NCBI GenBank assembly: GCA_038373865.1
Contig: JAXGGA010002846.1
Coordinates: 49,517-113,516, forward strand
From: Uloborus plumipes
Taxonomy: Eukaryota > Arthropoda > Arachnida > Araneae > Uloboridae
Length of the DNA: 64,000 nucleotides
Reading direction: 5' to 3'
Shown here: one piece after another, positions 34,401 through 46,400 of the stretch
Layout of the letters: the number at the start of each line of letters is the position of its first letter
How positions within the stretch are numbered: position 1 is the first letter of the stretch
The notes under the pieces: model-generated
What the model was told of the DNA's origin: nothing
The model's input: only the letters and a program-made list of their open reading frames with translations
The model's database searches: none
Translations under genes and position numbers: made by a program

Positions 34401-37400
34401 ACTTAAATTAAAAACTGAGTATCTATGTCTGCTTCTTTCCTTTGAGCGAGCTGAACTTACTGAAACTTTCCTCACTATCTTGAAGGCGCGAAGTGCCCGT
34501 GCAGCATCTCAATAATTCGAATGATTTTTTGATGCAGGAAAAAAGAGAAGGCGCCTCTTAGCGAGCCGCCTTAGCGGGGAGTAGTTTCTTGAAATTTTCC
34601 TCACTACTTTCAAGGCACAAAGTGCCCGTGCAACGCCAGGCCACGTGCGTGGTATGTCTTGAAATCAAATGAACATTAAATTATATCAAATAATATAACT
34701 TCAGAATGAGGTAAAAATTAGAGAGAGAAGGGGACGTTATGCATCAACATGTTGCAGGAAGCTAATCTAGCTGCCCTGGCAGCTAGTATTTCTTAAAGTT
34801 GCTGTTTTTGGCTGTTTCCTTAACACTTCATCAAAATACAAAAGTAAGGCATGATTTCATTTTCTTTTAAATCAGAAAAAAAATTACAATTCACTATATG
34901 CCTTGTTTTTCGAAAAATTGCAGTTTAAATAAATCAAATTTTTGAATTGCAAATGTTTTGTGTGAGTTAGCTAATTATTTTTAATGCTAACTTTGTGGAT
35001 ATGGCTGCCTCTGGAGGTTCTTTGGTGCAGACTACCATTGAAACTTTTAAGGGACTTTTAGGAGGTCTATACCCTATGTAACGAGAGCTAGCGGCTCAAA
35101 GTAAAATTAATTTCCCACTCTCCACACTTTTCCCCTGGTTATCATAGTTACAGCGCTAGTGGACTTTTTTCCCACTTAGCTTTTGCAACAATGGTTAAAT
35201 GCAAACGGTTAAAATGGCTTTGTGCGTAAACTATTATTCTATTGAGAAACCAACGTTAAATAAGCACAACATTTTCTTCGACAATCTTAGCTTATTTATG
35301 TATGGCTAGATTTGTTAGAAAACGTTGAGAAATAACTGTGACATGGGGTTATAAATAAAAGCATAAGCTTAATTCGACAACCATAAAATAAATGAAATGC
35401 CTCAACATCAGTGCAGAAAAAAAAAGAATGGAGCTGTTTTCTTTCGTACTTTTTCCATGGAGACGAAGCAAAATTTCTGAACTTGATACGCCTATTTTAA
35501 CGTAACGAAGTATACTGCCGTGCTAAGCCCAAAAGTCGTTTCTGCACTTTTTAACAAATTTGCGTTATCGCCACCAAGTGTATCTTTGTGATGTTTTTTA
35601 CCTAAATATAAAATTATATGGCCAATTAAAAAAAAAAATTCTGAAAAAGTTTCACCTGGATCAAATACATGGTGGCGCAAAACTTTGAAAATGTAGAGGT
35701 ATCTCAGTCTCGGCTCGACTGCAGATACCACTTTTGCGTTTAGCACGGCAGTATAGTCTTAGGGCCATGCTTCACATCGACGTAAAGCAGAAAAAATAGG
35801 CAGAAGCGTAAAATGGATTCAATGGTGTTCCTATGGAAAGTACCCGGATTTTCGGTTTCTGCCTTCAGTTTCGGTCGCGTTTTACGCTGATGTGGAGTAT
35901 GGCCCTTACTCTCTCTCTCAATTCTTTTCAAAAAGGAGAATGCTGCAGAGCATCGGCTTCTGGCACAACTCTTTGGCAGGCACCGCTGTTAATTGGATAC
36001 AAAATACTGAGTGCTGCACATTGTGCAGCATGCGTTTGATACATCTATAACAGGAGTCTTCAAACTTTTTGGCCAGCGGGCCATTTTTAAAAATTTCTCA
36101 AGACTCCCTGGCCAATACCACCCCAGATCAGGCGCGGATCCAGAGGGGGGTCATGGGGTCATGACCCCCCCCCCTAACCGACAAAATATAGCAAAAAATT
36201 GCCTTTTTGGTACTTATATTACGAAAAAATTGTCAAAACCCCCCATTTTTGCCCAAAAATTGCACTTTGACCCCCTCTTTCCGATAATGACCCCCTCCTT
36301 AGCCAGAAGCTGGATCCGCCCTTGCCCCAGATAGAGATAATTCATACACATTGTAGTTCAGAATCATAGGATTAATTTAAGTACGTAATAACTACATTTG
36401 TGTGTGGCATTCTAGGATTTAAAAATAAGTTTCTAATTCTATTTCAAATCTTTATTTTTCATCCGCCGGATGTAGAATTTTTATTTTACTATCAGAAGTA
36501 ACATTCTGTAATCCCTAGGCTGAAAAACTGCAACAATCAAAGTTATTTAAAAATTGATTCAAAATAAGTTTATTTCAGTAGCTACCAATTCCATAACATT
36601 AAAAAATTCCTACTTAATCACCATTAGTTACTTTTTGTGAAAAAATTCCATTCACTACCTGCTAGAAACATTTTGTATACCGTAAAGTCAGGTTACTTGG
36701 ACCCTAGGGGGTTACTTGAGCCCATCAGTGGCATATCCAGGAATTGATTTTGGGGGGTGCACATCGAACATCGACACTGTGATGAGAAAGGAAAAAAATC
36801 AAGAAATATGATGAAACTTTAAAAACTCAGTATTTCAATTTAATTTTTTCTATTAAATGTTGCTCAAAGATTGTTTTTTTTTTTTCCACAAAAATGAATA
36901 TCATGCAAGAATAAGGCGCGGGTACATCGCTCATTTTCCTCTTACATTTCCACAATTACAGAATAACAATTAGTTTTGCTTCTTATTGTCGAAAACAGAA
37001 AATAATATGACAATATTTCAGTGTCCATAAAGTATTTTTCATTGAAAAAACCTGAAGCATATTTACATGAAGGTTACATGTTTTTTCAAAATTCGGTGCT
37101 ACCATTTTTTATAGTCTTACAAAATCTTGGGGGGTGCATTGGTCCCTTGGCACCCCCCTGGATACGCCACTGGAGCCCATTACAGTAAAATGATAAAATC
37201 TAGGTTTTTGGTACTCAATAGTTGAAGACTTGCACATAGTTCCTTGTTTCTGGGCTAGGTAGAAGCACTCTGCAGTCTCTAACGCTAGTACCAAACCCAG
37301 ATTTTATCATTTTACTGTGGGATCAAGTCACCCCCTTGTGGGTCCATGTAACCTGACTTTACGGTACCTTATAAAATCCTTTATTGACTTGGAAATAATT

Positions 37401-40400
37401 GCCAATATATTTTCTTCCAATTCCAAAATCTACTTTTTCCCTTTTTCTTTTTAAATTAGGGGTCTTATTACACTTAATTTCCTAATGAAACAAATTACAG
37501 AGAAATATAAAGAAAATTTTAAACGTTAGATTGAGACATAATACAGGAGCCAGACTACTTGATGAATTAAATATTTTGACGATTAATATGGCATTTATCC
37601 TACAATACAGTCGGCCCGCTTAAACGGATACTGTCGGTTTCAAGAAATATTATTCGATTAAGCGGGGATCATTAACATTGCGTCTAGGGATGCGAAATAT
37701 TCGGTTCCGAGATATTTTATTCGTCTAAGCGGGGTATTCGTTTATCCGTTACACGATTAAGCGGGGCCTACAGTATGTCTAATTATATTCGCAAAACATA
37801 AATATGAAAAAAAAATCATAATAGACTTAAACATACCTAGTAATTATGACTTGGCTGATTTATGCATCTAAAAACTGTCCTGCAGTCGTGGGTCAGATTT
37901 TAGATGCTAACGGGCCGCTTGCAGTCTACAGGCCATAATTTGGAGACCCCTGATCTTTAGTATAATTATTTAAACAGATCGAATTAAACATGATTATTAT
38001 TAGTAGCAATTTGAAAGTGGTTGAGTTAAGTTTTGCTGCTAAAATGTTGGAAAATAAAACAAGTTTTCTACATTATCAGTTTTTAAATAATAAAATTTAA
38101 AGTAAATCGTTACAAATGCTAAAAAAGAATTATATCAACATATTGTAAAGAAGCTTTTGCAGTAAGGATGCTGAAGGGGAGAGAAGTAATAATCAATTAC
38201 TCTGAAAAAAAAATTTATAAAATAACTAAGATCTTTGCGCTTAGTCAACAATGCGAAAAATTAATTCATTAAAAAATCGCTTTCACGCTATTTAATTATC
38301 AAAACAGCTGAAAACTTTCAATGATTTGAAATTTTTAACTGTTGCCAATTTCTTTTTACTAACAAATAAAATGTTTGCAATTTATCTAAACAAGGCTTTT
38401 GCAATGATTTCCAATTTCGCTCGTTGATTCTGAATTTGCAGGGTTATTACGATAATTGGGAAATTGTAACTGTCTCCAATTACTTGGGCGAGTACGTATT
38501 TTATTTTGTAACCGGAATTCATAAGATAGATATAGAAGAAAGTTTCGTGACGGCCACGACAGCTAGTTTTTTTTTTAATTTTATTTTACAGCGCGAAATT
38601 TTTTTTGGGCATAGAAATAATAGGAGGGGGTCTTATACTCTGATTTTACACCAGAAAAAAATTTTAAAACGTCATATTGAAGAAACCAAAATAAAAAGAT
38701 ACTTTTTCATGATTTGTTGCATATTTTGAGGGGATACACTCCCGTTGTCCCACCTTTTTGTTATCTGTGGTCATGATTTCGGACTTTGAGTCTCCCTTCA
38801 CCTCCAAAAAAATTTAGGAGTTAATATTTTGCTCCTTTTCCCTCCAAAAATAGGCATTTGGTGCGAAAATCATAAAAAATAGTAAAAAATTATTTTTTTT
38901 ATTACGGAAAATTAGAGACGTGGTGGGACTTTTTTACTTGCAGGTATTTAAATAACTATATGAATACGTAATAAAAATAATAATTTGGTTGTTGTTAGTG
39001 AACCACTGTCGACCAGTGTTATTGCAATTTTAATTATTGTTAAAAAGGATTTAGCGCAAACAATTTCTGATTTTTTCCAAAATATATTTAAAAAATATTT
39101 CAAATATGAGAGTGGCATGCATAATTAAATGCAGATAAGCTTATATTTTCTTTTAAGAAAGCCAAAGACTCACATAACACTCACTCTTAATAGAGTTATG
39201 AAAATACTTGACACTGTTGCACATGTTCTCCTAAATTGTTTTAGTTAGTGTGAGTTGTAAGACTTCCGCATATGTTGCTGCTTTCTGAACACCTTACATT
39301 GTTTCGTCTCAAATTTATAAAACTCTCATACACTATATAAGAGAATGAAATAATTAAACTCCGCAGACAAATCTGTGTGTTTTTCAGAAACTATCTTTTA
39401 AAAATTAGACTAAAATAAACGGTTAAAGATGATCAAACTAAATGTTCTGAATTTCTACGTTGTGTGAGTAAAACCCATGTTTAGGAAACACGGTAACATT
39501 GGATACAGGCTTAACAGAAAATGGCATGCCATGCTTGAAACATGCCGTTTGAAGTTTCAATCTCTTTCCATCTTTAAAATATTTCTTTCATTTTGTAAAA
39601 TGGAAGTTATTTTAACCTTTGCTACTTTAAATTGGCTTATTTCATTTCATGGTTTTATTATTATTTTAGTTCTTTTAACTTAATTTTATATGAAGTTTTA
39701 ATCCAACATTAAATAAGCACAAATGTTGGATTTAACGTTGGATTAAAACTTCATATCAATCGCACAAAGGTATTTCTTGAATTGTATTAATTTTATATGT
39801 TATCAAATTACAGTCAAGGGCCACAAATCCGCCGGACTAAAATCCGCCAACGTCCGAAATCCACGTCAATTTTTCCCAAAACTCAATTTTGCCGGAAAAT
39901 CATCTTTGCAAACGTTAAACTGCTATATTTTCGATTTACAATCCTTCTCTAATGACTTTCGTCACATTAAGCTCTCAATCACAGAATAAAAAAATGGCAC
40001 AACGCTACTACATTAACAGAACTCGCGGATATCTTGCGTTAGTTTACATTGAGCGCAATGGCTCCAAGGCGTAAGCTTTATAAAGTCTCCTCTTCAATGT
40101 CCTTATTCTTTTCGGAGTGACCTATAATCTGCACTTTATTTTATTGTAAAAAAATTATTAGTATTGTTGTATTGTGAGTCAGCTATTTCTATGAAATTCT
40201 GTTAACTTTTGAGATGATTTATAAATAACCAAAAAACTTACATTTCATATTATTTCAGCATGCTGAAGTAGTTGACAGTGGCGCTCAGTGTACAGATAAG
40301 CAATATGATGACATTTTATTTCAAGCTCATGTATGTATACATTTATTTATTTCATTATGATTTATGTCTTCAAGAGTTATTTAACTTGAAGATTAATGTA

Positions 40401-43400
40401 GACAAAGTCAGGTTTAATTCAAAGTTTCAGAAACTGAATTTGCTTTTTAACCCTTTATGCCCCGACGCGACTCAGAAGTCCCGTTTATATTAATTTTGTA
40501 TTATGAATTCTAAATGGCTGGAATCATGCTGAAGCTTTTAAGTACCACTCCTTGTTCTTTGCTGAGAGGGGGACGAATGGTACCTACGATCGAGACAGTT
40601 TTTTAGGAACCCTAAGGTGTAGGGGGTCTTAGACCCTACTGATTTTCAAAATTCTTATACTCGATATATATGTTGTATTTTCAACTTAAGTATTATAAGA
40701 TGTATTTTCAACTAAAAAAACTAAAAAAATGCTTATAAATTTATTGCTAAATAGATTTGGCACATAAAGGGTTAAAAGTGAATAGTTTTAAATATTTGAC
40801 TTAATGTGATGATGCATGGTTGAATTTAATCATTATTATAATAGTTAACATACTTAGCTATTTAAGACCTCTCATTTTCATTCTTCACTTTGCTTTATAT
40901 CTTAGTTTATTATTATATATACTTTTAAATAAATGGTAAAATTTGGTTCAATTTGTGTTAACCTTTTGGATCCGGGCTGTTTTTTGGAAATTTTTCTTTC
41001 GACCCAGGTAGTACAACAGTTGAACCACAGATTTTATTTCCATTGAAAAGAGAAGGTATAAACTGTCATACCAAATGTATGAAATCTTGAAAAAATCCCC
41101 GGCTCCAAAGGGTTCGAGTAAAAATTTCAACCTTGTCCTCTAAAAAAATGACTTATGGTACAACAGGTGTACCGCCCGATTCCTAAAATTTAAAGTGCAT
41201 TTCTTTTTGTAAATGTGGTTTATCAGTTATAACTGCAGTTACTTGCATGAAATGCTTTCTAGTCTGTTCTTTTAACAGTGTTTTGCTTGAATTGGGTTTA
41301 TTTTCACTACTACACTAGGTGGCCAAAAGTATCCGGACACTTTCAAAAATTCACATTTTTACATATAGCTCGAAAAATAAGTGATCAATTGTTCTTTAAT
41401 TTTAGTCATACAAAATATAGACTTCACCGAACATTTCCAAGTTGAAATTAAATTACCCTTGCATTTGGGGGACGACAAGAAGGGGGTTAAAAGAAAAACC
41501 GCTTTTTGACCATAACTCTTCGAAAATAGCTCGGAATAAGCTATCAATTTCAGTAATTAATTAGCATACTATGTATAATTACTGTACAAATTTTTATGAA
41601 CGTACCACTCTTACTTCTGAAGATATGAAACACTTTTGAAAAAACGGCAATTTTATTTGAAGGGTTTTTGCTCATAACCCGCAGAGTTTTTGATCAAACC
41701 TTATCACAACTTCAGGAAAGATGACAAAATACAAGAGAAAAAACATACTAAAACGCTAAATAAAAATATTAAAAATTCGATGAGATATGAACGTTAAAAG
41801 GAAATAATTTTTCACGGCGCATGCGCGAACGGCAGAAATTTATAACTACAAAAATATTGTAGCCTGATTTATACTGCATCTTATAGAAAAAGTTCCAGTT
41901 GAATATCATGAAAAATGAAAAAGATATCAGCGATCTAGTGAACTGTATTTCATTCATTCGCAGACAATACATAAATAGTGAGGGGTTGTCCAAAAATAGT
42001 GTGGTGACACTCGATCATTTTTTTTCAATGTTAAATTGTATACAGTTTGAAAATTTATATTCGGCATTGTCGTCACATTTCGTCTGTTCGGCCAAAAAGA
42101 CCTTATACGTAGGTTTCCAAAAGTATCCGGACACCCTCTTAAACGTTGGTTTTGAACGACGACGCAATAACCTTTAATTTAAAAATAGCTCTTTGTGGAC
42201 AGACCCTCACTATTTATGTATTGTCTGCGAATGAATGAAATACAGCTCACTAGATCGCTGATATCTTTTTCATTTTTCATGATATTCAACTGGAACTTTT
42301 TTTATAAGATGCAGTATAAATCAGGCTACAATATTTTTGTAGTTATAAATTTCTGTCGTTCGCGCATGCGCCGTGAAAAATTATTTCCTTTTAACGTTCA
42401 TATCTCATCGAATTTTTAATATTTTTATTTAGCGTTTTAGTATGTTTTTTCTCTTGTATTTTGTCATCTTTCCTGAAGTTGTGATAAGGTTTGATCAAAA
42501 ACTCTGCGTGTTATAAGCAAAAACCCTTCAAATAAAATTGCCGTTTTTTCAAAAATGTTTCATATCTTCAGAAGTAAGAGTGGTACGTTCATAAAAATTT
42601 GTACAGTAATTATACATAGTATGCTAATTAATTACTGAAACTGATAGCTTATTCCGAACTATTTTCGAAGAGTTATGGTCAAAAAGCGGTTTTTCTTTCA
42701 ACCCCCTTCTTGTCGTCCCCCAAATGCAAGGGTAATTTAATTTCAACTTGGAAATGTTCGGTGAAGCCTATATTTTGTATGACTAAAGTTAAAGAACAAT
42801 TGATCACTTATTTCTCGAGATATATGTAAAAATGTGAATTTTTGAAAGTGTCCGGATACTTTTGGCCACCTAGTGTAGATCTCCGTAATTGATTTAACTG
42901 CGTGAACAAATAATAGATAAAATTACTTCAGAAGTTTTGAATCAATATATTGTTAAATTCGTAACAATAAAATAAAAACTCAAAAGCTATGCATAAATTT
43001 ATAAAATATTGAAAATTGTCATGTAAAAGCAAAATGAATTGTAAATACAACGTTATTTGCAAAGCCAAAAAATATATAATTTTTTTAGTTTGCAAGCTAT
43101 TTTTTTTTTCTCTTTTGAGGAAAAGGATTAAATGAAAAATGCAAATAAATACAATTTGTAGCCATTTTGACCAATGATTGTCTAAATATACTTTAGCGGG
43201 CACTAGCTTTTAGGTAATGTAAACAGGATTTTAAAAATGGTCCCTTTGAACTGACATGTGTCAGTGTGTCAGGTCATGAGAAGTAGGAACTACAAAGGAA
43301 TTGATGATCCAAGATGCAAATGTGACATCGTGAATACCTGTCATGCAAAGAAAAGATAACAAATGATGTAGAAGTACCTTTCTTTTAGGAAAAAACTAAA

Positions 43401-46400
43401 TCAAAGTACAAAATACAACGAAAAATATCACAACTCACAAGTGCTCAAATTATGCCCCATTAGCTGTGATGCTTGCTTTGTATTAGTATTCATTTCGCTG
43501 AATGACTTTCCATACGCCGACCAATTGTTCTTCCTTTGAAAGAAAAAAAAAAGTTTCTATTTTGCCAGTTTTTTTTAAAGTCTAAAAACAAATGAAAAAA
43601 CAGCAGTAACACTTTTATTTTATAAAATTGCCTTTTGTATACATTTGTATGGCTGGTTCTCCAAAAGCCTGTCATTTTCTAAAACCAAATTCTTTAAAAA
43701 TAGAAATGCTTTTTATTTGTTTTTATTTTCTTGCTTATATAGAGCTTAATGAAAGAAAAATAAAGGGATCTTTTTCCATGTTACATTTTAGATATGCTGT
43801 CATGGTATATAAATTGCCTGGAGGGTTTTTTGTCAGGAGAGAAACATTTTACTTATACAGAGTCTGTTACCAGGCCCCAGAACCGTATAAATATTTGAAT
43901 GTGTGTGTGTGTGTGTTTTTTTTTTTTAATTCTTATTCCTTATAACTGAATTATACATAACAGAAGTAATTTTAAAAACAATTCATATAAAACAGAAATG
44001 TTATCCAAGAGAGGGACTGCCGAAATGTTACATACCTCCTTCAGTTTCGAACTTCAAAATTACGATAAGACAAACCAGGCGAAACAGAACTACAAAATGT
44101 TCTAGGAATAAAGCAGTGAGTAACCGCCCCAAAGCAAGGGCTAAGGCAGGAACTTGCAATACACCGCCAGCTCGGTTATTTCCATCCATGCACTGCAGTT
44201 TCGGGCTTATTATGCACTCATCAGCATGGAATACGAAAGTAAACGAGTTGGAGGCAAAAATCCTCTTATAGAGCAAAGACAGACATGTGATTTTTCAGTA
44301 TTTTTACTGAATTCAGTATTTTTTGAAATAGCAAAATACTGAGTGCAGAACAAAAAGAATGTACATCACAGGTTAAATTTAACATCTACCAACTAATTTC
44401 ATGCATCCAATTAAAATAGTTGGCTATATAGAACCAAAAGCCCATGTTCGAACTTAAAGGTGTAGTATAATGTATCAACAATTTTATATTTACTCACCCA
44501 GCGACGTAAAAAAAAAAAAAACTGGTAGCTAATGTGAAATTAGAATACCAGCGAGCGACCGCACATGGTAAGGTACAACTCGAAAATTTTAAGGCAGAGC
44601 TCGGGTATAAATACGGATATAAATACTCGGGTAAAATTATACCCGAGCTCTGCCTTAAAATTTACAAGTTGTGCCGTACCAATGTGCGGTTGCTCACTGG
44701 TATTCTAATTTTACAGCTCTCTTTGCTCTATAAGAGGATTTTTGCCTCTAATTCGGTTACTTTCCTATTCCATGCTGATAAGTGCATAATAAACATGAAA
44801 CTGCAGTCCATGGATTTAAATAACCGAGTTGGCGGTGTACTGCATGTTCTAGGAATGCTACAAAATGGTGAGAGTAAACAATGTTTCTAGGCAGCAGATT
44901 CAAAATTCCTTCTTTTTATCTACAATGAACTCATACCTAGGCAGACAGAGCCACATGACAACCTTTTTGGACTAACTAAGATGATGTACTCAGATTATTT
45001 TAATAATTAAAGTAATCTTTACTGCTTTAAGTATTTATAATTTAACACTACAAATTTAATTTATGGAAAACCAATGTAAAACTCAAAAATAGTTTTCGTG
45101 CAGTTGAGAAAAAGTTTCGGAAAGGCCTTGAGAGTCATTATCTGGTTATTCAGAAATTTGTTAGGAAAAGATAAATGAGAAATTGTTTTCATTTGAATGG
45201 AAATACATTGGGAAAATTATTTCTAAGAATTAAAATTTAAAAGAGAAAAAAAATCTTTGAGGGTCATGGCAATTCTTTTTGTATTCTTTACGTACACAAC
45301 AAGAGTTGCCAATTATATTTCTGGTCTTGGCAACATTAAAAGTTGCTAATCGTCCGCTAACAATTTTAAAAGAAAATTTGATGGTTTTAGCAATTAGTTC
45401 TTTGGAACATATTGCCATTTTGTTCAATTTGTTGTGCACAGTTAATTGAATTCTGTCATTTCATCTGTGACAGAAAATAGAATTGAAACATGGACATTTT
45501 TGGGCAACTTATTTTTCATAACTTTTGAAAAGGATTAACTAGACAATAAAAGCATTAATGAACTTAATTATTTATACAATGGTAAAGCACCATCTTACAG
45601 CACTGTAAACAACTGGTATAAAGAATATAACTTTGATCGGTGTTCATTACTGGATGAGTTCCCTGACGGCCTGTAAGAAAATGGCACAGCAAGAAGACAA
45701 AATCAAAATTTGATTCAAAATGACAATTAAATCTATTACAAATGAAACTGTTTAATTAACTTGGGTAATATATGGTAATGCATATTTACAGAGGTTGTGG
45801 TTCAAACACAGAAACAAACCATCTATTTGGTGACTAAAAGTCACATCAAATTATGCATATTGTGAATGGATCCTGCAATCAAGTTCAGTGGGTATCTAAA
45901 AAATAGAAAACAAGCTCTTGCTCGAGTTCACTGTAGGGTGTGTGGGAACACTGTTGCCATTCACCATTGAATAATTTTCCACAGGCTATCTAAAATTTGT
46001 TGTGTCATAAAATATTGATGCTGTTCATGAGTCAATAACGCAAGATCATCATGTGGCATACTGTGAGATTAATGTATCTTTGAGCTTTAGTATGACAAGC
46101 ATCAATAAGATGTTACATGAAAATTTGGTCGTCAAAAAATTTGCCCCCATTGAATCTCGTAAATCCGACAAACGCTGAAAAGTAGGCCCATGTCAATCGG
46201 TGCAAAGATAAGTTGAAAAATGTCATTCAAGGTACCGTATTGCCCAGCATTAGCCAGCATGCCGCAAAATTCAAGGGTCACCAACTTTTCAGTAATCCTT
46301 GCCTGGTCCTTTCCGGCATGCCGGAAAAACCAAGGTTAGAAGAAAAAATTGATTTAATACTACAATAATAAATGTATGTTCAACTTAAAAAATGTATGTT

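Larger units (their letters stand above)
36051..37952. mobile_element. hAT-like element, outermost layer of a four-deep nest
   Basis: Ends CAGGAGTCTTCAAACTTTTT and ...TTTGGAGACCCCTG (37952) with an imperfect 8-bp duplication ATCTATAA/ATCTTTAG (36043-36050, 37953-37960). Inner GGCCAGCGGGCC and GGGCCGC...GGCC blocks. Four younger elements account for most of the interior. Confidence 0.75.

Noticed and set aside
41769..42419. Duplicated small gene (identical 74-codon frames on opposite strands)
   Set aside because: Both frames are the two arms of one foldback element read from opposite strands; no start context or family match.
44534..44890. 118-codon frame
   Set aside because: It runs through the inner palindrome and outer arm of a double inverted repeat; its opposite arm encodes a related frame at 44028-44276, as expected for repeats.
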